A stretch of 22,888 bases of DNA, taken from the NCBI GenBank assembly GCA_944390995.1, contig CALXSA010000020.1:1-22888 (forward strand). The letters run 5' to 3'. This DNA comes from an uncultured Clostridia bacterium (lineage in GTDB: Bacteria; Bacillota_A; Clostridia; TANB77; CAG-508). A program made the translations under genes and the position numbers. A model generated the notes under the pieces. It saw only the letters and a program-made list of their open reading frames with translations. It was not told where the DNA came from and did not search any database. Shown here in pieces: positions 15,059 to 22,303 of this stretch. Within the stretch, counting starts at the first letter, position 1. Each line of letters opens with the position of its first letter.

Positions 15059-15499
15059 CTACTCCATTTCAGACAACCTATACCCCTCCACCGAAATAAT
15101 ATCATTCTGCTTATAATCAACTATATAGTAATCGTCCACCTTTATCTCACTTAGTCCAAGTTGTTCCAAATCTTCTTTATCCAAGCAGTAATAATTATGG
15201 TCCTTTGATTCAATATCTATTACTCCATTTTGAATTAAATTTTGTATTTTTGCATCATCTTGTTTCTCGCTTATCTTTGTGCCAATATATTCTGCTCCTT
15301 CTTCTTCTATTTCTACTTTCTGGGCAATTACCTCAGTTTGCCCTTGTATTAATAGCATGTCTGTTTTTACTGTTTCAAATGCGGTTTGGTCATATTCCTT
15401 ATTAAAAAACTGGTACGCAAAATAAATTGCTGCTGCTATTATTAAAATTACTATAATTATTTTTATATATGTTGCTAATACACTTTTTCTATGTTTCAT
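15059..15499 (-). CDS. Membrane-anchored protein of unknown function
   Basis: About 146 residues. A short basic N-terminus (MKHRKSVLATYIK) is followed by one transmembrane helix (IIIVILIIAAAIYFAYQFF, about residues 12-32), then an extracytoplasmic acidic domain with helix-forming segments (VKTDMLLIQGQTEVIAQKVEIEEE) and a C-terminal part with conserved-looking YYCLDKEDLEQLGL and DDYYIVDYKQNDI. No enzyme motif is seen. Start ATG 15499 is five nt after GGATGG; ATG 15508 would overlap that site. It diverges from htrA across a 200-bp region. Not recognised as a named family; an envelope-associated function is suggested only by topology. Confidence 0.7.
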   Translation of the reverse strand: MKHRKSVLATYIKIIIVILIIAAAIYFAYQFFNKEYDQTAFETVKTDMLLIQGQTEVIAQKVEIEEEGAEYIGTKISEKQDDAKIQNLIQNGVIDIESKDHNYYCLDKEDLEQLGLSEIKVDDYYIVDYKQNDIISVEGYRLSEME

Positions 15500-15579
15500 T
15501 GCTACCATCCTTTTTTGTTATAAGTTATCATATATTATATATTGTTCTCGCGTTTTTTTCAACAGATAAAATTTGAATA

Positions 15580-15627
15580 ATTACATTTTTTTCACAATTT
15601 GTTCACAAAAAACTTGTATTATATAAT
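15580..15627 (+). promoter_or_regulatory. htrA promoter with three 11-bp-period operator half-sites
   Basis: ATTACA (15580), TTCACA (15591) and TTCACA (15602) start exactly 11 bp apart, each with a 5-nt spacer. Nine bases after the last is TATTAT (15617-15622), with TATAAT overlapping at 15622-15627. No good -35 exists where the hexamers sit, as at activator-dependent promoters. Period and spacing match DNA sites of OmpR/PhoB-family response regulators. Confidence 0.65.
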
Positions 15628-15707
15628 TGTTTTAAGATATTATATTAAGATAGAGGTCATGGTTTTTTCGAACCAGAATTGTACCTTAAGAAAGGAATGT
15701 TAGTAAA

Positions 15708-16973
15708 ATGGAAGAAAATAACAATGTTCAAAACAAACCAAATGAAGATGGCAAAAAATTCAAAAGTTCTAATTCAAATATTTCGTATAGTTCTTTTGAA
15801 GATTCTAGCAAAAAACGAAAAGAGAAAAAGTCAGGAGGAGCAGGCTTTGGTAAAACTGTAGTACTTCCTTTTGCCTGTGGAATTCTAGGCGCTGGCATAG
15901 TAATAGGAACATGCTTTGGAGTTCCAAGTATTAGAAGCGATATTTTAGGATATGTTTCAGAAGGCGACAACTCTAGCTCTCAGACAGTAAACACACAACA
16001 AATTTCATTACTAGATTATTCAAACACTGCTGTAGGAGTTGCTGAAAAAGTTTTACCTTCTATTGTTGGTATTAACGTAACCTATTCAGTTAATTCAATA
16101 TTCTACAACAATCAGTCTGTTGCTACTGCATCAGGCTCTGGAGTTATAATTAGCGAAGATGGATATATTTTAACTAATAATCACGTTGTAAATTCAAGTT
16201 CTTCGTCTTCATATTATGAGTTAGGAAAAGCTAACAAGATAACAGTTTCATTATATAATGATGATACAGAATATGAGGCTGAAATTGTTGGTACAGATGA
16301 ACAAACAGACTTGGCAGTAATTAAAATTGACAAAGATGGGCTTACTGCTGCTGAACTAGGAGATTCAAGTTCAGTTAAAGTTGGTGAATTCTGTATGGCT
16401 ATTGGTAATCCGCTAGGACTAGGAAGTACTGTAACTGATGGTATTGTTAGTGCCGTTGATAGAGAGGTTACAGATGAAGATGGTAACACATATGTTGCTA
16501 TTCAAACAAATGCTGCTATAAATTCAGGAAATAGCGGTGGTGCTTTAGTAAATAGCCAAGGTCAGGTTATTGGAATTAACACATTAAAAATTGCAGGTGA
16601 TGGTGTAGAAGGCGTTGGTTTTGCAATTCCTATAGATTCTACTAAAGATATTTACGAGCAATTAATTCAATACAATAAAGTAAAAAGACCATATCTAGGA
16701 ATTGGCGGAATTGAGGTTGATGCTGCAACCGCTGAAAGAAATAATTTAGTAGAGGGCATTTATGTTAAAACATTGGAAAACTTTTCAGCTGCCGAAAAAG
16801 CTGGAATAAAAGTTGGAGATGTAATTATTAAGGCTGGTGGTCAAGACATAAAAACAATGGACGAATTAAATGAAATTAAAAATGCAAAGGAAATTGGAGA
16901 TGAAACAACCCTTACAGTATGGAGAAACGGAGATACTCAAGATATTAAGGTTACTTTGCAAGAACAACCTTAG
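15708..16973 (+). CDS. htrA: HtrA/DegP-type membrane serine protease with PDZ domain
   Basis: 421 residues. A charged cytoplasmic N-terminus (about 50 residues, lysine- and serine-rich), one membrane anchor (about 51-72, TVVLPFACGILGAGIVIGT), an extracytoplasmic trypsin-like domain and one C-terminal PDZ domain (about 325-415). The catalytic triad is intact: His159 in LTNNHVV, Asp201 in TDLAVIKID, Ser276 in NSGNSGGALVN. Homologues degrade misfolded envelope proteins. Start ATG 15708 follows AAAGGA. It is monocistronic, ends in a hairpin (16990-17033) and a bidirectional terminator, and its promoter carries a three-hexamer operator array. In Bacillus, htrA is controlled by the CssRS two-component system; an analogous regulator here is inference. 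Confidence 0.96.
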   Translation: MEENNNVQNKPNEDGKKFKSSNSNISYSSFEDSSKKRKEKKSGGAGFGKTVVLPFACGILGAGIVIGTCFGVPSIRSDILGYVSEGDNSSSQTVNTQQISLLDYSNTAVGVAEKVLPSIVGINVTYSVNSIFYNNQSVATASGSGVIISEDGYILTNNHVVNSSSSSSYYELGKANKITVSLYNDDTEYEAEIVGTDEQTDLAVIKIDKDGLTAAELGDSSSVKVGEFCMAIGNPLGLGSTVTDGIVSAVDREVTDEDGNTYVAIQTNAAINSGNSGGALVNSQGQVIGINTLKIAGDGVEGVGFAIPIDSTKDIYEQLIQYNKVKRPYLGIGGIEVDAATAERNNLVEGIYVKTLENFSAAEKAGIKVGDVIIKAGGQDIKTMDELNEIKNAKEIGDETTLTVWRNGDTQDIKVTLQEQP

Positions 16974-16989
16974 ATTAGTTTAGAAGTTT

Positions 16990-17033
16990 AAATTTTAGTG
17001 CTGAGTGTTAATTACACTCAAGCCCTAAAATTT
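16990..17033 (+). other. Stable hairpin in the htrA 3' region
   Basis: AAATTTTAG pairs with CTAAAATTT, and inside TGAGTGT pairs with ACACTCA around TAATT. There is no T-tract, so it probably protects the 3' end or acts together with the terminator at 17082. Confidence 0.55.
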
Positions 17034-17081
17034 TGAATATACTTTTTAAAAATATTTTTCCTTATTTAAAATTTATGCAAT

Positions 17082-17109
17082 AAAAAGTAGAGTTTCCACT
17101 CTACTTTTT
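17082..17109. terminator. Bidirectional terminator between htrA and the glycosyltransferase gene
   Basis: AAAAAGTAGAGT and ACTCTACTTTTT form a perfect 12-bp stem around TTCC, with A and T tracts serving both convergent genes. Confidence 0.9.
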
Positions 17110-17116
17110 ATTTTCC

Positions 17117-18895
17117 TTACTGCTTTGTAAGTATCTCATAAATTCCATATGTTTCCGAGCTAAAACCATTTTGCTTTAAGTAATTTATCGCTTCCTTATA
17201 ATTATTTGTTATTACAAAAACGCAATCCTCTTTATCTAAATCAATAAATTGTACTTCTATTTCATTGTATAAATAATTATATTCTAATATTTTACTAATT
17301 TGCTCTAATGTTCCACCATTATAGCTCCTTGTTTCTTTTGTAGAATTAAACTCCTCTGGAGATGGTTTAAGCGCAAGCATATTATATATGTATGGAGATG
17401 ATTTATATACTAGCAGATACTTGTCAATATCTTTTGTCTCCTCATTACTCTCTAATTCCTCTGTAATATCTTTTAAATATGTGTCTTCATACCAACTTAT
17501 TGTTCCAAGTCCATCAACCGTATAAAAATAGTATGTATAATTCACTACAGATACTGTAATTAAAGCCATAAACACTGCTAACAATATCTTTGAGTTGTTA
17601 CAAATTTCTAGTATTGCTATTGTCACAAAATATAAAATTGGTATGTACAAAACATTCGCCTTGTTTGGAGTTGGAATTCTGGTAGTCAACAAGCCAATAA
17701 ACATCGTGGTAAAAGCAATAACCATTAATGAAGTAACTCCATATTTTTTATCCTTGATTTCTTTTATCATTCTGCTAAATTCAATTATATAACCAATTAT
17801 GAATAATGGTATATACATTAAATATATTGTGCCTTCGGCGGTAAATATAGTCTTTATGCTTTCTAGTCCCGTCTTAAAAATATTAGTTACGCCTATCTCC
17901 CCTCCTCTAAATTCTGGAAGAACTGGCAACGAAAAAATTCCTATCTGGGTTTGTTTTACTATTCCATAGTTCAATAATAGGAAGTATATTAGTGGTATAG
18001 CAAATATAAAAATTGGTATTCCTAATATTATTAACTGTCTAAATTTAATTCGCTTAATATATAGCATATATGCTGCCCATACCAATAGGAACAAAGGAAT
18101 TGTAAGCCATGACAAAGCATAAGTATACAATGTCAGTCCTATAGATATTCCCGCTATAACAAAATGTACATTCTTTTGAGCCCTGTTTAATAAGTATAAA
18201 TCTAGCATAAATAACCCGGCAAACAAATTGCAATCTAGAGCCATTCTAGCATTGAAGATATTCCATGGGCATGTGATTATTAAAAACGTAAACAATAGTG
18301 CCGTCTTCTTATTTTTCGACTTCGAAATAAGCAAATACGAAACCACTACAGAAATCAAATACACTATTAATGCTGGAAGTCTGTATGCCACTTCATTAAA
18401 ACCAAAAAGCTTAATACATAATGCCGCTAAATACGCACATAGCGAGCTCTGTCCCTGCCCGAAATTCATCAAATATAGCGGATATGAATTCTGAAACCTA
18501 TCTGTACCATATTCAGCCAAGCAAAACGCATCATACGCCATTCCTGCCTCATCTACGCCTATATATGCTGGTATCTCTCCAAACTTAAAAATAACTGTAA
18601 AAAACAAAATAATGGCAAACACCAGCCAAATTATCTTATAATGCTTCTCAACAAAACCTGTTTTTTGGGTTTGAGCAGTAAAAGAATTTTCCTCCCCTTC
18701 CGTTTTTTCATTAGAAACATTCTCAAGCGTATCGCTAGTAACACCTTCTACCTGCTTTTTATTCTCTTTCTGTAAAAGTTTTGTACTTTTCTTAATATTT
18801 TTTCCCTTTTTCCTGTCATCTGCATAATTTTTTATAAGAGCAATAACTATTACTAATATTACTAGCATAAAACATGCAAAATCTATAATGTTCAC
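17117..18895 (-). CDS. GT-C family membrane glycosyltransferase (ArnT/PMT-like)
   Basis: About 592 residues with roughly twelve membrane segments. After a short N-terminal helix (IIDFACFMLVILVIVIAL) there is a charged linker of about 60 residues, then the GT-C core. The first external loop has IPAYIGVDEAGMAYDAFCLAEYG, with the paired Asp-Glu typical of ArnT/PMT-type enzymes that move a sugar from polyprenyl phosphate to lipid or protein outside the membrane. PLYLMNFGQGQSSLCAYLAAL and RLPALIV are conserved-looking. The C-terminus (about 120 residues) is extracytoplasmic. Start GTG 18895 follows GAGAGGAAG by 8 nt; the frame stays open to TTG 18964, but that codon lies inside the promoter. Sugar and acceptor are unknown. 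Confidence 0.8.
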   Translation of the reverse strand: MNIIDFACFMLVILVIVIALIKNYADDRKKGKNIKKSTKLLQKENKKQVEGVTSDTLENVSNEKTEGEENSFTAQTQKTGFVEKHYKIIWLVFAIILFFTVIFKFGEIPAYIGVDEAGMAYDAFCLAEYGTDRFQNSYPLYLMNFGQGQSSLCAYLAALCIKLFGFNEVAYRLPALIVYLISVVVSYLLISKSKNKKTALLFTFLIITCPWNIFNARMALDCNLFAGLFMLDLYLLNRAQKNVHFVIAGISIGLTLYTYALSWLTIPLFLLVWAAYMLYIKRIKFRQLIILGIPIFIFAIPLIYFLLLNYGIVKQTQIGIFSLPVLPEFRGGEIGVTNIFKTGLESIKTIFTAEGTIYLMYIPLFIIGYIIEFSRMIKEIKDKKYGVTSLMVIAFTTMFIGLLTTRIPTPNKANVLYIPILYFVTIAILEICNNSKILLAVFMALITVSVVNYTYYFYTVDGLGTISWYEDTYLKDITEELESNEETKDIDKYLLVYKSSPYIYNMLALKPSPEEFNSTKETRSYNGGTLEQISKILEYNYLYNEIEVQFIDLDKEDCVFVITNNYKEAINYLKQNGFSSETYGIYEILTKQ

Positions 18896-18935
18896 TTTGT
18901 TTCTTCCTCTCTTATTTCTATTAAATAACATGTAT

Positions 18936-18964
18936 ATAATATCATTATAAATTAGACTTGACAA
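18936..18964 (-). promoter_or_regulatory. Promoter of the GT-C glycosyltransferase gene
   Basis: Minus strand: TTGTCA (18959-18964), 17 bp, TATTAT (18936-18941). Five of six matches in each box. It begins about 18 bp from the hexamer array of the divergent sRNA promoter, so one regulator could affect both. Confidence 0.65.
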
Positions 18965-18981
18965 GCATAATTTTCCTATTT

Positions 18982-19024
18982 ATCACAATTAGTTCACACA
19001 ATGTTCAAATTTCCCCTGTATAAT
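18982..19024 (+). promoter_or_regulatory. sRNA promoter with three 11-bp-period operator half-sites
   Basis: ATCACA (18982), TTCACA (18993) and TTCAAA (19004) start 11 bp apart; nine bases later comes TATAAT (19019-19024) preceded by TG. No -35 is present. TCACAATTAGTTCACA (18983-18998) matches 15 of 16 bases of 15592-15607 in the htrA promoter. The geometry is the same at both sites. Confidence 0.65.
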
Positions 19025-19029
19025 ATGCT

Positions 19030-19126
19030 CATAGTTGATAAACAAGTTACTCCATTATCAACTATGTATAAGTAAAACATCCCCTTTTATTTTCAAAAAG
19101 CAACTGTATACTCAGTTGCTTTTTTA
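19030..19126 (+). ncRNA. Candidate ~97-nt small RNA with C-rich anti-Shine-Dalgarno motifs
   Basis: Begins about 6 nt after the -10 box. The first 12 nt, CATAGTTGATAA, pair perfectly with TTATCAACTATG (19055-19066) around a 13-nt loop holding TTACTCC. A single-stranded linker follows with CCCCTTTT (19081-19088), then a terminator: AAAAAGCAACTG and CAGTTGCTTTTT, 12 bp around a 6-nt loop, ending in a T run. No ORF with a ribosome site is present. The promoter-stem-linker-terminator order and two C-rich motifs exposed for pairing with ribosome binding sites are typical of Gram-positive regulatory RNAs. Not recognised as a known family. Confidence 0.65.
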
Positions 19127-19134
19127 TTATATAG

Positions 19135-19182
19135 AAAAAAGTATATGTCATAGAAATAAATACTCTCTGTGACATATACTTT
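19135..19182 (-). terminator. Terminator of the rplJ-rplL operon
   Basis: On the minus strand AAAGTATATGTCA pairs perfectly (13 bp) with TGACATATACTTT around a 19-nt loop, followed by further T residues. It lies about 70 bp after the rplL stop codon and faces the sRNA terminator. Confidence 0.8.
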
Positions 19183-19219
19183 CTTACAATATAATATTTT
19201 TCTAAAACGTAGCAATTTT

Positions 19220-19242
19220 AGCTGTTTTTTTGCTCCGTTCCC
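19220..19242. repeat. REP-like segment after rplL, shared with the ATPase 3' end
   Basis: Read on the minus strand it is GGGAACGGAGC then an A run and CAGCT, matching 4242-4262 except for one inserted A. It begins 9 bases after the rplL stop codon, and the relative at 4224 begins 1 base after a stop codon. Confidence 0.65.
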
Positions 19243-19251
19243 AAAAGCAAC

Positions 19252-19617
19252 TTAAGCAAGTTCAACAACTGCTCCAGCCTCTGTGAATTTAGCTTTTAAT
19301 TCTTCAGCTTCTTCTTTGCTTGCTCCTTCTTTAACTGTCTTTGGAGCTCCGTCAACTAATTCTTTAGCCTCTTTTAGTCCTAAACCTGTTGCATCTCTAA
19401 CTACTTTGATAACTTGGATTTTGTTTGCTCCAGCCTCTTTTAATACAACATCAAATGAAGATTTTTCTTCAGCTGCTCCTGCTGCTGCTCCTGCTGCTGG
19501 TGCTGCAACTGCTGCTGCTGATACTCCATATTTTTCTTCTATACCTTTCACTAATTCTGCTAATTCAACAACTGTTAAAGCGTCGATAGCTTCTAACATT
19601 TCATCTATTTTTGCCAT
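19252..19617 (-). CDS. rplL: 50S ribosomal protein L7/L12
   Basis: 121 residues. The N-terminal dimerisation helices ([22 protein letters not shown]) are joined by an Ala/Gly hinge (about 38-52) to the C-terminal factor-binding domain KTSFD-type start, [36 protein letters not shown] and [20 protein letters not shown]7/L12 forms the mobile stalk that recruits translation factors. Start ATG 19617 after AAGGAGG. It follows rplJ by about 50 bp with a small GTGAAC/GTTCAC hairpin between. It is followed by a terminator rather than rpoB. Confidence 0.98.
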   Translation of the reverse strand: MAKIDEMLEAIDALTVVELAELVKGIEEKYGVSAAAVAAPAAGAAAGAAEEKSSFDVVLKEAGANKIQVIKVVRDATGLGLKEAKELVDGAPKTVKEGASKEEAEELKAKFTEAGAVVELA

Positions 19618-19670
19618 TTTAAATTCCTCCTTATTTTTTAATTTTTTGTGAACATGGCAAGTTCACTATT

Positions 19671-20168
19671 TTAATTTTCTTTTTGAACCCTAACTGCATC
19701 CAATGTAGCAGCAAGTTTCGTAATATTTCCAAGCAATGCTCCAGCAAGTTTTGCAAGAAGCTCTTGTCTTGATGGTAATTTTGCAAGTGTTATTATTTCC
19801 TCAGCTGTCATAACTTTTCCTTCTATAATTCCACCTTTAATTTTGTAGAAGTCATTTTTCTTAGAAAAATTATATATTACTTTCGCTGGTGCTAAATAAT
19901 CTTCCTTGCTTGTAATTAATGCTGTTGGTCCTTCTAGTATTTCATCTAATCCATTTTCACCATTTGCATTTAATGCTCTTTTTATAATGTTATTTTTAAT
20001 AACTTTATATTCAGCATTTGCTTCTCTAACTTCGTTTCTTAACTTAGTAACATCTTCTACAGAAATTCCTCTGTAGTCTACTAAAAGAATTAAATTGTCT
20101 TCTTTTAGTTCTGCTGCTAAATTACTAACTAATTCTTCCTTTTGTTTTAATATTTTTTCACTAGCCAA
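19671..20168 (-). CDS. rplJ: 50S ribosomal protein L10
   Basis: About 165 residues. L10 anchors the L7/L12 dimers at the ribosomal stalk base. LKEDNLILLVDYRGISVEDVTKLR and YKVIKNNIIKRAL are the rRNA-binding N-terminal core; the C-terminal helix (LLAKLAGALLGNITKLAATL) binds L12 dimers. Start TTG 20168 is favoured because AGAGGTGA lies just upstream; GTG 20177 is part of that site but has a weaker GGTGA of its own. Preceded by a leader with a strong terminator hairpin, the expected place for L10 autoregulation. Part of the rplJ-rplL unit. Confidence 0.96.
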   Translation of the reverse strand: MASEKILKQKEELVSNLAAELKEDNLILLVDYRGISVEDVTKLRNEVREANAEYKVIKNNIIKRALNANGENGLDEILEGPTALITSKEDYLAPAKVIYNFSKKNDFYKIKGGIIEGKVMTAEEIITLAKLPSRQELLAKLAGALLGNITKLAATLDAVRVQKEN

Positions 20169-20177
20169 TTTTTTCAC

Positions 20178-20292
20178 CTCTTTTCACCAAAAAACTGTAT
20201 ATATAGCCACACAGGCATATATATACAGTCTAATCCGTACACTTATGCCTGGGTAAGACTTATCTTTATGCTTACTGTCTTTGGCTATTTAT
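20178..20292 (-). promoter_or_regulatory. L10 leader (rplJL autoregulatory leader)
   Basis: Transcribed spacer between rplA and rplJ. It contains AGACAGTAAGC and CTTACCCAGGC, resembling the conserved bulged helix bound by L10 in L10-leader RNAs, ahead of a terminator hairpin. In Bacillus subtilis rplJL is controlled by transcription attenuation at this position. Match to the family is by eye. Confidence 0.7.
20189..20229 (-). terminator. Attenuator terminator in the rplJ leader
   Basis: Minus strand: ACTGTATATATATGCC pairs with GGCTATATATACAGT around a short loop and is followed by TTTTT, ending about 15 bases before the rplJ start region. A strong intrinsic terminator inside an operon, therefore presumably conditional. 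Confidence 0.75.
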
Positions 20293-20298
20293 TTTTTA

Positions 20299-20982
20299 TC
20301 ATTTTTGATCAATATACATACTTGGTCCCATTGTTGTAGATATAGCTACACTCTTAATATATTGTCCCTTAGCTGCTGCTGGTTTTGCTTTTATAATAGC
20401 ATTCATAACTGTTTCGTAGTTTTCCATTAATTTGTCTGTTCCAAATGAAACTTTACCAAAGCCTAAGTGGATAATATTTGTTTTGTCTAGTCTATACTCA
20501 ACTTTACCAGATTTGATGTCTTTAATAGCTTTTGTAACATCCATTGTTACAGTTCCTGACTTAGGGTTAGGCATTAAACCTTTAGGTCCTAAAACCTTTC
20601 CTAATCTACCAACTACACCCATCATGTCTGGAGTAGCAACTATTACGTCATAATCAAACCAGTTTTCTTTTTCTATTTTTGGTATTAATTCCTCTGCTCC
20701 AACAAAATCAGCTCCAGCTTTTTCAGCTTCTTCTGCTTTTGGTCCTTTAGCAAATACTAATACCTTTAGAGTTTTACCTGTACCATTTGGAAGTACTGTT
20801 GTACCTCTAACTTGTTGGTCAGCTTGTTTTGAATCTACACCTAATTTAACATGTAGCTCAACTGTCTCATCAAATTTTGGTTTTGGCATTTTTTGAATTG
20901 TATCTAGTGCTTCTTTAACACTATATACCTTTGTTTTATCAACAAGCTTTTGAGCTTCTTGGTATCTCTTACCTCTTTTCAT
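20299..20982 (-). CDS. rplA: 50S ribosomal protein L1
   Basis: 227 residues. L1 forms the mobile stalk near the E site and represses its own operon in many bacteria. [16 protein letters not shown] is the usual N-terminus; [21 protein letters not shown] and [44 protein letters not shown] and the terminal [12 protein letters not shown] all fit. Start ATG 20982 follows AAAGGAGG by 6 nt. It lies about 96 bp after rplK and upstream of the L10 leader. Confidence 0.98.
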   Translation of the reverse strand: MKRGKRYQEAQKLVDKTKVYSVKEALDTIQKMPKPKFDETVELHVKLGVDSKQADQQVRGTTVLPNGTGKTLKVLVFAKGPKAEEAEKAGADFVGAEELIPKIEKENWFDYDVIVATPDMMGVVGRLGKVLGPKGLMPNPKSGTVTMDVTKAIKDIKSGKVEYRLDKTNIIHLGFGKVSFGTDKLMENYETVMNAIIKAKPAAAKGQYIKSVAISTTMGPSMYIDQK

Positions 20983-21078
20983 TTCTTACCTCCTTTGGTT
21001 CAAACGAGTTATACACTCTCCCATATTTTTTTATAAATAGTAAATAATCTAACTTCATATAAAACAAAAATTATCAGA

Positions 21079-21507
21079 TTATTCTTCGATTAAAACACCC
21101 ATAGACCTTGCAGTACCTGCTACCATACTCATTGCTGCCTCTAATGATGCTGCATTTAAGTCTGGCATTTTTTGTTTTGCAATTTCCTCTACTTGTGCTT
21201 TAGTTAGTTTGGCTACTTTTTCTCTGTTAGGTTTTCCTGAAGCCTTTTCTATTTTTGCAGCCTTTTTAATTAAAACAGCCATTGGTGGTTCTTTTGTAAT
21301 AAAGTCAAAAGATTTATCTTTATATACTGTAATTACAACTGGAACAACTGTACCATTAAGGTTTGCTGTTCTATCATTAAATTCTTTAACGAATTGCATG
21401 ATATTAACACCACTAGCACCTAAAGCTGGTCCAACTGGTGGAGCTGGTGAAGCTTTACCTGCTGGAATTTGTAATTTTATTACACTACCAATCTCCTTCT
21501 CTGCCAT
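21079..21507 (-). CDS. rplK: 50S ribosomal protein L11
   Basis: 142 residues. L11 sits at the GTPase-associated centre and is needed for stringent-response signalling. [20 protein letters not shown] is the proline-rich N-terminal domain that thiopeptides contact; [15 protein letters not shown] and [17 protein letters not shown] follow, and the C-terminal rRNA-binding domain ends [20 protein letters not shown]. Start ATG 21507 with AAAGGAGGTG about 10 nt upstream. Separated from nusG by about 250 bp occupied by a nested-palindrome element. Confidence 0.98.
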   Translation of the reverse strand: MAEKEIGSVIKLQIPAGKASPAPPVGPALGASGVNIMQFVKEFNDRTANLNGTVVPVVITVYKDKSFDFITKEPPMAVLIKKAAKIEKASGKPNREKVAKLTKAQVEEIAKQKMPDLNAASLEAAMSMVAGTARSMGVLIEE

Positions 21508-21632
21508 TTCCTATTGCACCTCCTTTAAAATAAATATGTATATTAATCTAAAAATAGATTATTAACTATAATTATAAAATTGTTTAAGTAACTATTCTTT
21601 TTCTAAAACGAATTAGTTTCATTAAACTATTA

Positions 21633-21759
21633 TTAAAATTAATTAGAAGCAAGTATTGCTAGGAGAGCGAGTTAAAAAGTTTGAAATAGTACGATTGTAC
21701 ATTGAAAACTTTTTATACGAAGCTCGACACCGCAAGACGACGCTTATAATTAATTTTAA
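21633..21759. repeat. 127-bp nested-palindrome element between nusG and rplK
   Basis: Ends TTAAAATTAATTAGAAGC and GCTTATAATTAATTTTAA are inverted repeats matching at 17 of 18 positions. Inside are TTGC/GCAA, GAGC/GCTC and a perfect 10-bp TAAAAAGTTT/AAACTTTTTA stem, with GTAC/GTAC near the tip. The outer arm overlaps the nusG stop codon. Either a MITE-like insertion or a structured 5' leader of rplK. Confidence 0.6.
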
Positions 21760-22289
21760 ATTTTTTGGACTTGAGAGAAGTCAAGCTCAACCGGAGTTTC
21801 TCTACCAAACATTGATACTAGCACTTTTACCTTATGCTTTTCCTTGTTTATTTCTGTAACAGTTCCTATGAAATCAGTCAATGGTCCTTCAAGCACCTTA
21901 ACAGAATCATTAACTTCATAGTCGACATTTATTTCTGTTAATTCAAATCCCATTGCTCTTATCTCATCCTCTGTTAAAGGAATAGGGTCTGTTCCAGAAC
22001 CAACAAAACCTGTAACACCTCTAGTATTTCTAACAATATACCAAGTTTTTTCAGTTACTATCATTTTTATTAAAACATAGCCTGGAAAAACTTTTTTCAA
22101 ATTAGTTTTCCTTTGACCATTCTTTATTTCTATTTGCTCCTCCATAGGAACAACTATATTATAGAAGTAGTCTTCAAGTTCCCTATTTTTTATAGTCTTT
22201 TCAAGGTCAGTTTTAACTTTGTTTTCATAACCTGAATAAGTATGTATAACATACCATCTTGGTACTAACTCATTTTCTGCTTGAGACAT
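21756..22289 (-). CDS. nusG: Transcription termination/antitermination factor NusG
   Basis: 177 residues. NusG binds the RNA polymerase clamp and modulates pausing and termination. [26 protein letters not shown] N-terminal NGN domain, with [20 protein letters not shown] and [18 protein letters not shown], and a C-terminal KOW domain ([20 protein letters not shown]). Start ATG 22289 with AGGAGG 8 nt upstream. It lies 14 bp after secE. Its stop codon lies within the outer arm of a nested-palindrome element. Confidence 0.98.
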   Translation of the reverse strand: MSQAENELVPRWYVIHTYSGYENKVKTDLEKTIKNRELEDYFYNIVVPMEEQIEIKNGQRKTNLKKVFPGYVLIKMIVTEKTWYIVRNTRGVTGFVGSGTDPIPLTEDEIRAMGFELTEINVDYEVNDSVKVLEGPLTDFIGTVTEINKEKHKVKVLVSMFGRETPVELDFSQVQKI

Positions 22290-22303
22290 CTTTTAGCCTC
22301 CTT

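Noticed and set aside
18896..18964. N-terminal extension of the glycosyltransferase to TTG 18964
   Set aside because: The extension overlaps the promoter boxes, and GTG 18895 has a good ribosome site.
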